Source of the DNA: Vigna angularis
Taxonomy: Eukaryota; Streptophyta; Magnoliopsida; Fabales; Fabaceae
DNA: 64,000 nucleotides
Reading direction: 5' to 3'
Assembly: GCF_016808095.1 (NCBI RefSeq)
Contig: NC_068974.1
Coordinates: 40,462,590-40,526,589 of the forward strand
The position numbers and the translations under genes were made by a program. Shown one piece after another: positions 1-11,527 of the stretch. Below the pieces are notes generated by a model. The model worked only from the letters and a program-made list of their open reading frames with translations, did not search any database and was not told the origin of the DNA. Positions within the stretch are counted from its first letter, which is position 1. Each line of letters begins with the position of its first letter.

Positions 1-500
1 CATCTTCTCTCATTATTTGAAGTTTTAAGATATTAGTTCAGTATTTCTTAAATAACCTATTCCACATCACATAATTTTTTTTTTGTTTGTTTTACTTTTC
101 AAACTTGCCATATATATAATTTTTTTTTGTCTTTACCCGAGTTATTATTTTTGTTTAAAAAGATAATTCTATAACTACATTCATCTCTAGTTTATCATAT
201 CAGTTATAAAATCAGTTGATAATCATTTATTAGAAATATTATTAGTTAAGTTAGGAATTATCATTATTATTATTAAAGAGGTACAGTCAATTAATTATAT
301 ATGAAAAAACACTGTAATTTTTATATTGATATATATCATATCAATACAAATTAAAAGATAATAGGTTCTGTTTTCCACTTCTTAATAACCTTCATCAATT
401 TAGACGGGAATTTGAATTTGAATTATAAATTAGTCTCTATATATATCTCTTTCTTTCACTTGCTTTCTCCCTCTCCATTCTAAGGTTACACTGCAAAGCC
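1..500. other. Upstream region of the response-regulator gene
   Basis: AT-rich sequence with no supported gene. It holds the promoter and 5' leader of the response-regulator gene that starts at 501. The last 70 bases are pyrimidine-rich, typical of a plant 5' leader. Confidence 0.6.
437..446 (+). promoter_or_regulatory. Probable TATA box of the response-regulator gene
   Basis: CTATATATAT lies about 55-65 bases upstream of the ATG at 501 and is followed by a TC-rich leader. The spacing fits a TATA box with a short 5' UTR. The call rests on motif and position only, in an AT-rich background. Confidence 0.45.
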
Positions 501-2393
501 ATGGCGAAATTTGGTTCTCCTGCAACTCACATTGAGGACACAGTTCCTCAAGTCCCATCAGCTCTTACTATCGTTGCCATCGACACTAACTTAACCGTTC
601 TTGAATTCATCAAGAACACATGCAACCATGATGGTATTCAAGGTTAGATATATACTATCTTTTTTTCGTACTTATTTCTTGAGAGAAAGATTTATTCTTT
701 TCTCATCTTGACGCTGGTTTTAATGTTGTGTGCAGTTCTGGCGTGCTCTGAATCTCAAAGTGCCGTGAATGCCTTACGGAAAAGAAAACAGCGTATTGAT
801 TTGATACTCGTAGAGGTTGATATGCCAATCATGAACGGCTATGAATTTCTAGAATTTATCAAGAAAGAACAAGTTGATGTTCCTCTCATAAGTAAGCGAC
901 CAGTCCTATATGTTTTACTCAAGTTTTTGACTTGTTTTACTGATAAAGAATAATTTGCAGTGATGTCTTCGGATAATAGTAGGGCTTCGGTAATGAGGGC
1001 GATGGAACATGGAGCTTATGATTATTGGGTTAAACCTTTGCAGGAGTTTAATTTCACGATTATGCGGGCACGTGTATTTCAGAAGAAGTGCATGATTGCA
1101 GATAAGCTGCAAAAGGATAGTGGTTGCTTAAAAGATGATGATAAAAGAAGAGGAAGAAGTGATAATTCTGAACTGGCTTCATGTATGGTTCATAGGAGCA
1201 ATAGCAACTTTGAAGAAGCAGATGTTGTTGATGAATCATGCAATCCATCTCCCACCAAGAAGCCTCGTGTTGTATGGGATCAAAAACTGAATGCTTCATT
1301 TGTCAGTGCTGTCCTAATAATTGGAATTGAAAGTATGATTGATGTGTTATTTTTCTCTATCGATCATCAATATTTGTATCTCTTTGTTGGTAGTTTTAAT
1401 TTTTCTTGATTAATTTGTTTTAGAGGCTACGCCAAAGAAAGTTCTTGAAGTCATGAATGACCCTCGTTTGGAAAGAACACATATTGCCAGTCATTTGCAG
1501 GTTAGTTTCTATATGTTCATCTTATTTTCTTTCTATATATATCTCTTCGTGATGTTAGTCATAATGGCTGAATGTGAACTGAAATTTTTGATGGACAGAA
1601 ATACAGAAAATATTTAAAACAGCAGCAACAGAAACAGGAACAGCAACAGCAACAGAATGACATGTCTCTCGTTTCAGGGAGACAAATAGAGCGACAACAA
1701 TCGAAACAGAAGGACATGTCATTGCCAAGGACGTCTGCATTGCAACCTTGTTCTGCTACTGCAACGACAAATTTTCATCCTGGTTTTACCGGTAACATGG
1801 AAGAGGAAGCTTTGGCACATGGTCATCCTTTAGCAGCCTTTCCTAACGTTGTCATTCCCGAGAATTTTTCAGAAGAACAATCAAATATAAATAGACTACT
1901 GTCTAACAATTTTAATGCAGAGCAAGTTTTGGCACATGATCATCCTTCAGCAATCTTTCCTAACATTGCCAGTAACCTGATATCTCAACCGGGAACTCTA
2001 GATGATGCTTCTATATATGGATTACTTACTCCATCTGATACACCGCTATTTGTCAATCCCACTATTCTACAGATAGATACTATGCAGCAGCCGATGAATC
2101 ATAATCAAATGTATCCAATGAACTTTCAGCCATCTTTCACGATGATTTCTGGAAATCCAGCTTTTGCCTCCCAGAATTACAACTTTGGCATGAACATGGG
2201 TCATGGTTCTCAATCTATACAAGATGGAAATAGCATAGGTGAAGGAATTCTTGATCAATATAGCACTATAGATTCCATTTATCATCCAGAGTTTCAAAAT
2301 GCAGGTTTGCCAAGTGGTGCTGTCAGACGTTTTGCTGCAAGTGATTATAGGAGCCAAAATCCCTATATTGATGGTAACTTGTATCAGCAATGA
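501..2393 (+). CDS. Type-B response regulator-like protein with degenerate receiver domain
   Basis: Five exons: 501-642, 736-891, 961-1332, 1424-1500 and 1599-2393, joining in frame to 513 aa. Residues about 22-127 form a CheY-like receiver. The phospho-acceptor aspartate is replaced by Glu74 (codon 813-815). Only one residue of the N-terminal acidic pair remains (Asp28, followed by Thr29). The conserved lysine is present (Lys124 in WVKP). A GARP/Myb-like DNA-binding domain spans exons 3-5, starting KKPRVVW and ending with the signature ASHLQKYR. The C-terminus is Gln-rich and then Asn/Pro/Ser/Gln-rich, as in type-B activation regions. Type-B regulators are nuclear transcription factors of cytokinin phosphorelays. 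With Glu at the acceptor site this one probably cannot be switched by phosphotransfer and may be constitutively active or rewired. The family is well supported; the regulatory consequence is inference. Confidence 0.88.
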
Positions 2394-3429
2394 ATCACCA
2401 CAGGATATGTTGGAGGAAAATGTGTAACTCTTACAACAATTTTTCACTTATGTGTTGTGCATGATATAGAAGTGTTTTTGTAGGTTTTTTTTACCAACCT
2501 GGGATAACTAATTTACCTATGAAATTAAGGTGCAACTTTTTAAGAAAATTTGAAGTGACGAAAGTCGTTTATTTTTATTCATAAAATTGCCACAATTTCA
2601 AATTGAATCTAGCCAAATTGTTTCAATAATTGATAGATATTTTTAAAAATTGCACTAAAATTTCAGAAGCAAATTATCCCAATTTGGTAAAATAATCTTT
2701 ATTTTTGTGGAGAATGTATAGGGTTTGGTGGCATAGTTTGTAAAAGTATATTACTAAGTTTGATTACTCAAATGATAGATTCTAATCAAATTTATCTATA
2801 CCGTTGGATGTTTAGTTTATATTATTTTTCCCATTTGGTTGTATAAATATAATTAAGAATGCACGTCTTGTCTTGTGTTTAGTGTATACTTTGTTTCTCT
2901 TTTTACCCCAACCATAATATTAATAGGAAGTTTTTTATTTATACATGTATATGTTGGTTAATTAATCATAAATAAATTTATTTTATATATACATATGTAT
3001 GACTATATATATTATATTTACAAGTAATTATATTAAGTATAACAGAAATAACGAAAGGCTTATTTTGATATTTACATGTTTTCTTAGATTTAGTTTCCTC
3101 CAATTTTAGAGTAATATTTAAAAAATCGTACTTCTACAACTTATTAATTTGATAGTATGTAATGGTATAATTTGGTTGTAATTTTATTTTATTTTGAAAA
3201 CAATGAAAAACTATCATTAATTTATTTTTTCTGTGTTTTAATAACCATATTAAATGTAGTTATCTATATACGTTGCTAATTTAAATGTTTTGATGCTATG
3301 TATATCATAATACTATATTGGTTTTGATATTTTTATTTGAATTAATCTTTATATTTATTTTGAGGAATTCTATAAAGCAAAGTTATTCTCTGAATTCTAT
3401 TAATAAATACCATCAATGTATTAATATAA

Positions 3430-3432
<3 letters not shown>

Positions 3433-3482
<50 letters not shown>
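3433..3482. repeat. (AT)25 microsatellite
   Basis: Uninterrupted AT dinucleotide tract of about 50 bases. An apparent open frame of alternating Tyr/Ile across it is an artefact. Confidence 0.95.
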
Positions 3483-3487
<5 letters not shown>

Positions 3488-3940
3488 ACTTATTTTTCTT
3501 AAGCCAAACATAAAGAAAATTAAATTTAGGGACTCAAAAGTTGAGTTAGATATATAGAACTAGTCACTAATGTATACTGTTTAATTTTAAAAGGTAAGAA
3601 ATATAAGATTAACTTAGTGTAAAGTTGAAAAGGAGAGTGGAATAATGTTTTATATAATTTTGTTTTGAGGAAAAAATTACATTATTATAAAAATATTTAT
3701 TTTTGGTAGTTTTATTTAAATTATTAATGATTAATTGTCACATGTATTCATTAAAAAAAACTTAATATGTAATTAATATATATATTAAATTACTTTAATC
3801 ACTACCCGAGTTTAAACAAGGAGTTTTATTAAATAAAAAACTTTAACTGAAAAGATTTGATGGTTTATATCGATAAAAAGGATATGCATTCTTGATAATA
3901 AAAGGATTAATCTATAGAAATTTTTTATAAGTAAAAAGAA

Positions 3941-4045
<105 letters not shown>

Positions 4046-5067
4046 GTAGCTAGATATAGTAAAAAAGCTAAATTTAAATATATAGTTATTGAAGTTTGTC
4101 ACTCAAACTACTTTTCTAAGTAAAAGTATGCATGCATTTCATTCAATTATATTAATTTAAAAATAGTTAAAATATAAATGATCTGAATTTCATCATGGGC
4201 AAGTGTATAAAATCTTTATAGTCATTGGAGTCTTTTTTACACAAAGCATGCAGATGCAAAATTTCATTATTGATCACGAAATCTCTTTGAATTTGTATGC
4301 CTACGTTAATATCATTATACATTGATGAACAAAGAAATTCAATATATAACTTTTCAACGTTGATTTCTCATTTCTATTTCTCGAAATGTCGATTAAACTT
4401 TGTTTAGTCTGTTTTATTTTGGTCAAATACTCGTCACATTTTTTTTTAATATAGAAAGTGACATTACATATTGGTGATTTTGATTATTCTGTGATTAGGG
4501 GGAGTTATATACTCTGCCACCAACCCATTAATACTATTCAATAGCCATGACAAACTCGTATTATAATTATTAATTAAGTCAACTCTTAAAGATATAAATT
4601 ATTTCTTGTTATCTTCATCTTACAAATAATTTACAATATTATAGTTAAAGATATAATATAGTTAAAACCATCAGCAAACCGAAATGCAAGTTCTCATAAA
4701 GTAACTAACAGTCACAATCAAAATTTGGTTGAATAACACTTAGAAACAAAAATCTCATTCAACTTTCCTTTTGCGTGTCAGTGTGAATGTGCTAAATTAC
4801 CTTCAAAAGGTATAACAACAACTTGACCAACACATAACAACATTATTCTTTCTCATATTAAACTTCTTATAATAACACTTTTTTTCTTATCTTCAACTAA
4901 TTTTAGTTATCAAAATACCATCATGTTCCCATTTGCAGTCAACTATACTTATCTATGGCCTTTGGAATCCATGGGAATCAGATTCAAAATAAGTGAAGAC
5001 AGCTACGTAAAAAGTTTTCACTAAAAAAACAGACGACAAACTGCTTTCAGTTTTCCGACATTACAAC

Positions 5068-8012
5068 ATGATCAACCGTAAGTCTTATGTTTGCCTTGCA
5101 AAGGCAATTCCAGCTACGTTGGTGCTTTTGCTGGCTATGTCTGAAGGTATTTCAGGACTAACACAAGCTGAAGCTCTTCTTAGGTGGAAACAAAGTCTAC
5201 CTGATCAACCCATTCTGGAGTCGTGGGTGATCAACTCCACTGCAACAACTCAAACTCCATGTTCATGGCGAGGTATCACGTGTGATTCCCAAGGCACTGT
5301 CACTGTCATAAACTTGGCTTATACTGGACTTGCAGGTACCCTTCAAAATCTCAACTTGTCTGTTTTTCCCAGCCTTCTTCGTCTTGATCTCAAAGTAAAC
5401 AATCTCACTGGCACCATACCACAAAACATTGGGGTGCTCTCAAACCTCCAGTTTCTTGACCTTTCCACCAACTATTTCAATGGCACTCTGCCTCTTTCCA
5501 TTGCCAATCTGACTCAAGTTTTTGAGCTTGATGTGTCGAGAAATGATGTATCAGGGGTATTAGACCCTTCCCTGTTTCCTGATGGATCAAACAGCCCCAA
5601 AAGTGGCCTCATTGGTATCAGGAACCTCCTCTTTCAGGACACCCTGCTGGGTGGCAGAATCCCAGATGAAATAGGGAACATTAGAAACCTGACTCTTCTA
5701 GCTCTTGATGGAAACAGCTTCGATGGCCCTATTCCGCCTTCTCTTGGCAACTGCACGCATTTAAGCATTCTCAGAATGCCTCAAAACCAACTCTCAGGGC
5801 CAATACCTCCCAGTATCGGTAAATTAACCAATCTAACCGATGTTCGCTTTTTCTCCAACAACTTAAATGGTACTGTTCCCCCAGAATTAGGAAACTTGTC
5901 TTCCTTGATTGTGCTGCATCTTGCTGAGAACAACTTGGTTGGTGAGTTACCACCAGAAGTGTGCAAAAGTGGGAAACTTGTAAATTTTAGTGCAGCCTTT
6001 AATAGTTTCACTGGCCCTATTCCAAGAAGCCTTAGAGACTGTCCATCCTTGTACAGGGTTCGACTTGAATACAACCGGCTGACAGGTTTTGCAGATCAGG
6101 ATTTTGGAGTGTATCCCAACCTCACTTACATGGACTTCAGTCATAACAGGGTGGAAGGTGACCTCACTGCAAATTGGGGTGCCTGCAAAAACTTGCAATA
6201 TCTCAGCGTGGCTGGGAATGGAATAAGTGGCAACATTCCAAGTGAGATTTTTCAGTTGGACCAACTACAAGAGCTTGACCTATCCTCCAACCAAATATCA
6301 GGAGAGATTCATTCACAGATTGGAAATTCCTCCAACTTGTATCAATTAAATTTGAGTGGAAACAAACTTTCTGGCATGGTACCAGTAGAAATTGGAAAGC
6401 TTTCCAATTTGCGATCCTTAGACCTCTCTATGAACATGCTACTGGGACCAATCCCCAATCAGATAGGGGACATCTCAAACTTGCAGAATTTAAATCTTAG
6501 CAACAATAACTTTAATGGCTCAATCCCCTACCAAGTTGGAAATCTTGCATCTTTACAAGATTTTTTGGACTTGAGTTTCAATGCACTTTCAGGAGGAATT
6601 CCTTCTGATCTTGGGAAGCTTTCAAATTTGGTAAGCTTGAATATCTCTCACAACAATCTGACAGGTTCAATCCCTGACTCCCTCAGTAAAATGGTCAGTT
6701 TGTCAGCCATCAACCTCTCCAACAACAATTTGGAGGGTCCAGTTCCCGAAGGTGGTGTGTTCAACTCTTCTCATTCCGTGGATTTGAGCAACAACGAAAA
6801 TTTATGTGGAAATGTTCAAGGTTTGAAACCTTGTAATGTCTCTCTCACTAAACCTGATGGTGGTGGATCAAGTAACAAAAAGGTTGTGATCGCAATAGTT
6901 GCATCCTTGGGAGGTGCTCTTATTATTTCTTTGGTGTGTGTTGGGATTGTTTTCTTTTGCTGCAAGAGAAATTCAAGAACTCGAAGACAAAAGAGTTCAA
7001 TCAAAAAACTAAATCCATTTTCCATTTGGTACTTCAACGGCAGAGTTGTGTACGGAGACATAATCGAAGCCACCAAGAACTTTGACAACCACTATTGCAT
7101 TGGGGAAGGAGCATTGGGAAAAGTTTATAAAGCAGAGATGAAAGGTCAAGTATATGCCGTGAAAAAGTTGAAGTGTGATGCAGAAAACTTAGACATTGAC
7201 AGTATAAAAACCTTTCGGCATGAGGTAGAAGCGATGTCAGAAACACGCCACCGAAACATAATCAAGCTTTACGGATTTTGCTCTGAAGGGATGCACACAT
7301 TTTTAATCTATGAGTACATGAACAGAGGGAACTTATCAGGCATGCTGAAAGATGACAAGGAAGCATTAGAACTAGATTGGCCTAAGAGGGTTGACATCGT
7401 GAAAGGTGTAGCAAGCGCTTTGTCCTATATGCATCATGATTGTTCTCCCCCTTTAATTCACAGAGACATATCAAGCAACAACATTTTACTCTCCTACGAT
7501 CTTTCAGCTCATGTCTCAGATTTTGGAACTGCAAGGTTTCTGAAGCAGGATTCACCTATTTGGACATCATTTGCCGGCACATATGGTTATGCTGCTCCAG
7601 GTGAACTTGTCTTACTCTTATTTATCTTTGAAATGTATGCTAGTTTGAAATTCAACTTTTTTGTTCTTTTTGGAAACTGACTAATATTCACTGTGCTGCA
7701 GAGCTTGCATACACAATGGCAGTGACTGAGAAATGTGATGTGTTCAGCTTTGGAGTTTTGGCTTTGGAGATTCTCACGGGAAAGCACCCTGGTGACCTTG
7801 TTTCCTACATACAAAGTACCAGTGAACAGAAAATAGACTTCAAAGAGATTTTAGACCCTCGTCTCTCGAGTCCTTCCAAGAACAATATTTTGAAGGAATT
7901 GGCATTGATTGCAAACCTTGCTCTTGCATGTTTACAAACCAATCCTCAATCTCGACCAACTATGCGATACATAGCTCAACTTCTTGAAATGGATACTGCT
8001 GATATGAGATAG
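5068..8012 (+). CDS. MIK2-like LRR receptor kinase, copy 1
   Basis: Two exons, 5068-7600 and 7702-8012, give 947 aa. The intron splits the Glu codon of the kinase APE motif. A signal peptide (about residues 1-30) is followed by an LRRNT region (ALLRWK ... CSWRGITC), roughly 20 leucine-rich repeats with many N-glycosylation sites, a transmembrane segment around 6888-6960 ([20 protein letters not shown]), a basic juxtamembrane stretch and a protein kinase. Kinase motifs visible: glycine loop GEGALGKVY, catalytic lysine [14 protein letters not shown] (RD type), DFG and AAPE. The layout is that of LRR-RLK subfamily XII/XIIb, nearest to MDIS1-interacting receptor-like kinase 2. It should be a plasma-membrane receptor for a secreted peptide. 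A paralogue lies at 11.5 kb and a secreted-peptide gene follows at 9.15 kb. The ectodomain half shows gene conversion with copy 2. Confidence 0.93.
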
Positions 8013-9100
8013 CTCACAATTTATGTTTTCTTTTTCTTTCTTTTCTGTCATAGCAGTAAACAACTTTCTGGCACGCATGTGTTTGTATTTGTATATGTAT
8101 ATGTAGAAATACTTATCTTCTAATCACAGTGACTGTTTTTCCCTTTTCTGCATAGCAATTTATTGAATGAAATGGTTAGAATATTCACTATGCTGCATTG
8201 CTTGTAGGTGGCAAGGGGGACAAAAATAGCTGTTCATGGTGATTTTTTCTATTTCCATTGATTTGGCAACTGCACACGCAAGCTTACTAATTATTTTAGT
8301 AAGAATTGCTTGATTTTTATCAACTATAAGACCTTTCTGACATTGTTTGTGAAAGCATTATAAATCTTCTATATCTGATAACACTTTAAAGTAAAACTCG
8401 TCAAATTATGACCAGGAAATTGGTTTGCACTTTCTATGTTCTTCTCTTCATTTCTAGAACCTGAAGAATCTGAAATAGGATAATATAAGTTAGGAAAAAT
8501 CATGATTTAATAATATTTCCATATAAATTAAAAAGTAATCATGCTGACATATAACTCATATTCTCTTATAACTTTTACAGGAACTTCTCTCACAGAAGTA
8601 ATATTTTTCAAGTATTAGGACAGAAAACTGCTTCTTTATCTAGCAAAGCAAAACAAGAGATTGCATATTCAAGGATTGAGAAGTGTGTCATAGATAAAAA
8701 GCATGAATTAGAATCTGTTATATAACATCAAATGGTGTTAATCAAGACAGATCCTGATAATAAGGCTGGAATTTGACCTTTTCAAAAAGGAAGAACTGGT
8801 CCTGTGTATTCAATATTCTTTTTCTTTTTCGTGCCAGACTTGCTTTCATATATATTTTATGGCATGATGAAACAACGATTAATCAAGAATGGTTATTTTA
8901 GTTGACAACAGTGTGATTCTCTCGTTTATGCCACGCATTGACTCAGTTAACGCGTAAACATCCAAGAATAACGCGCATAAATTTCCTTACCAATGATCTT
9001 TTTTATAGAAGAAATTTGTAAAACTGCATAAACTAATGGTAACAAAGTCAAGCAAATAATTAAATAAAATGCTTGAACAGGAAGCATAAATTTGGATTGA
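8013..9100. other. Spacer between receptor kinase 1 and peptide gene 1
   Basis: Receptor 3' UTR followed by AT-rich sequence and the peptide-gene promoter. A TTGACT W-box core (reverse strand, within CAAAGTCAA at 9043-9051) sits about 50 bases upstream of the TATA box. No other gene seen. Confidence 0.6.
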
Positions 9101-9107
9101 TATATAA
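9101..9107 (+). promoter_or_regulatory. Probable TATA box of peptide gene 1
   Basis: TATATAA, 46 bases before the ATG at 9147, leaving room for a transcription start about 30 bases downstream and a short leader. Confidence 0.5.
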
Positions 9108-9146
9108 AGCTGACATGCTCTTGATGAGTGCATAACAACCACATTA

Positions 9147-9531
9147 ATGGCGTCTAAGACTAAGAGAAGCACCTCGCTTACATGGCTGCTGCTTCTCTTT
9201 ATTTCTTTGTTGTTCAGTTTTTCTGCTAAAGCAATTGCTGCAAGGAACCTTGCTGCTAATTATGCAGGTAAGTCAACTACTTCTCTGATAGATTTACCTT
9301 TAAATTATAATTACAATTAGTCATATATATATATAGATAGGTTTTTATATATATATATATGATGTATGTAATTTTGTAGGTTCAGATGATGAAAGGAGTG
9401 TCAGTAGGAGAGGTCTTGGAAGTTCTCCATGTAAGAGGGGAAGAGAAACTTCTGAAGTGGCTGAAGGTGAAAGGAGACAGGGAGTTGATAGAAAGCCATA
9501 TGATGATCCACGTTGCCACAATTATCTGTGA
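9147..9531 (+). CDS. Small secreted two-cysteine peptide ending CHNYL, copy 1
   Basis: Two exons, 9147-9267 and 9380-9531, encode 90 aa. Splice sites are GT/AG and the intron is phase 1 in a Gly codon. Residues 1-32 form a signal peptide: basic start MASKTKR, then a Leu/Phe-rich core, then an Ala-rich cleavage region. The mature part is hydrophilic and basic. It has SVSRR at 47-51, Cys58, and Cys86 in the C-terminal CHNYL, with 27 residues between the cysteines. The gene lies 1.1 kb downstream of a MIK2-like receptor kinase on the same strand. A paralogue with the same plan follows the second receptor kinase. I do not recognise it as a named family. Architecture (signal peptide, variable middle, conserved short end) is that of plant signalling-peptide precursors. 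A ligand role for the adjacent receptor is inference. Confidence 0.78.
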
Positions 9532-9724
9532 TTTATTTGCAGGGGTTCTTTTATGTGTTGCAAATCAAAATAAAATATCACATGTAACTGTGATTTCTGC
9601 TACATGCTTTAAAACTATGTTGTAATGTGAACAATCTGTTAAAGTTTTACTAGTGAATGTATTTATTTTGTATTTAAAAAGTTATTTCATGATTTTCACA
9701 TTTTATTTACTTTGGTGCTGGAAA

Positions 9725-9725
<1 letters not shown>

Positions 9726-9785
<60 letters not shown>
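9726..9785. repeat. (AT)n microsatellite
   Basis: AT dinucleotide tract of about 60 bases. Confidence 0.95.
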
Positions 9786-9788
<3 letters not shown>

Positions 9789-10223
9789 GTACAAACAAAT
9801 AAATCAAATATTTAAAGTATTAAAAAATTATCAAATAATATTATAAAGTTGCCCCACTCACTTTGACTAATTCCCAATATGGAATCTAGTAACATTTTCA
9901 GAGAAAAAGAGGGTTTGCACTATTTTTTTGGGGCTATTTTACATTTAATTTAATTATTGCATATGTTATTGCTACGATTTCTTAGTTTTTAATAATGATT
10001 AATATCTGTTGAGAAAAGCCCAATAATATATTTGACATGCTACAGTTGTATTTGATCAACTCATTAAAGAATATCTTTTATGTATCTTTCCGATATAAAA
10101 ACTCTACCTTAATTAATATATAGCACTATAAAAAAAATCTAATAATAGAAACATATATTTGAGTCACTAAAATTAATACATTTAACGGAAATACAAATTT
10201 AACGTGAAAGCATATCAAGATAT

Positions 10224-10225
<2 letters not shown>

Positions 10226-10299
<74 letters not shown>
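10226..10299. repeat. (AT)n microsatellite
   Basis: AT dinucleotide tract of about 74 bases. Confidence 0.95.
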
Positions 10300-10301
<2 letters not shown>

Positions 10302-11089
10302 CAAAGGTAAACAAGATACACAATAAGTTTTTAAATTAAGGACGTTTAAGACAAGTTCGTATAAATTTTTAAAAATCAAACTTTTATCTATCTATCTCTC
10401 TATATATTATATTTTTTTTATCATAAGATAAATTTTACATGATTTATTTGTTTATTTAATATTTTTTTGTCTATTTCCTTCTTTTAGAGTTCGTATAAAG
10501 CATCCATTCTATCATCTTACAATTATTTTTCACTTATTTTTTTCTATGTACTTTTCATCCCTTTATATATTATATCTATCATTTTCTAAAATGAGGTTAA
10601 ATTTTACTATTTCCCTTATTTATAAGAACTCAGTAAATTTTGTACTTTGGTATAATTATATTAAAATTCTTTGATGTATATATTTTTTGGGGTACAATAT
10701 CATTTATATATTTTTATTGAAATTATTTTACACTTTTAATTCGATATAGTTCATTATACATCGAACTATATATTGAAATCATTGATTCATTACGTTCATG
10801 GTTACATATGCATATGCATATTATAAGTACACAATTATGGTCTAACAGGAAAGGATTATAGTATACAATTAATTATTTGTTTTGAAATTGGAATAAAAAG
10901 ATGGAAAACTTTTTTTTTTTTTTACATGTGTGCCGGTTGACAATCTAGTTTTTAGAAATATTTTGACCGTTACAAAAATTAATTCTTATATTTCTAAACA
11001 AAAGAGATTAAAGGATAAAATAATATTAAAAATTGGTAAAATGTGAAAATAATAATTAAGAAAACTGATGAATGATGTAAAGGTGAGAA

Positions 11090-11350
11090 GTAAGTGACAT
11101 CACGACGGTAGATATGCATGCACATGCAGCGTTGGTGGAAATCAGCTTTGGCGGCATCACTCTCTCTTCGAATCCTTGTTGAAGACGAAGATTTAAGTGA
11201 AGAAGGAGCTTCCACTGAGTAGTCAATTTTAGCTGGAATGATTAAACCATTCTCATATAAACCACAAAACGCGTTCATAGATTGTCAACTATGCTACCAA
11301 GGTCGTCGAGGCTCCCACATGCTGGAAGGAACAGACAAAATCCATAAATG
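11090..11350. other. Unassigned island of balanced base composition
   Basis: Less AT-rich than its surroundings. A 94-codon frame on the minus strand (10994-11278) crosses it, with no recognisable domain. It could be a decayed gene fragment or distal promoter of receptor kinase 2. No function is assigned. Confidence 0.25.
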
Positions 11351-11527
11351 TCTTCATGAAACAAACCAAAATCATGCATCCACACTTTGAAAGAGATAAC
11401 ACAGGAAAAACAAAGGTAAACGATAGTGATGTGTATAACATGATCAACGTTAATGGCTATTTATATGTTAGGAGTGATCAAATGTAATTATTCCAAAACA
11501 AGTAAGGAGTTTCTGATCAACGTTACA

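Larger units (their letters stand above)
9532..11527. other. Intergenic region before receptor kinase 2
   Basis: AT-rich sequence with two long (AT)n tracts and no convincing gene. An island of more balanced composition at about 11090-11350 is described separately. The last 90 bases contain competing start codons for receptor kinase 2. Confidence 0.55.

Noticed and set aside
3318..3557. Open frames with long Tyr-Ile repeats (also at 3812-4102, 10126-10323, 17964-18281, 25264-25560, 51896-52266)
   Set aside because: They are translations of (AT)n microsatellites and have no other coding features.
5771..6264. Minus-strand frames inside the receptor kinases, identical in both copies
   Set aside because: They are shadows of the LRR coding sequence; their identity reflects the conversion tract, not independent genes.
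8947..9172. Minus-strand frames overlapping the promoter and first exon of peptide gene 1
   Set aside because: No domain, and the plus strand has a spliced gene with a paralogue.
9386..9625. 79-codon plus-strand frame over peptide exon 2
   Set aside because: It is in a different frame from the spliced peptide; the frame ending CHNYL is supported by the paralogue.
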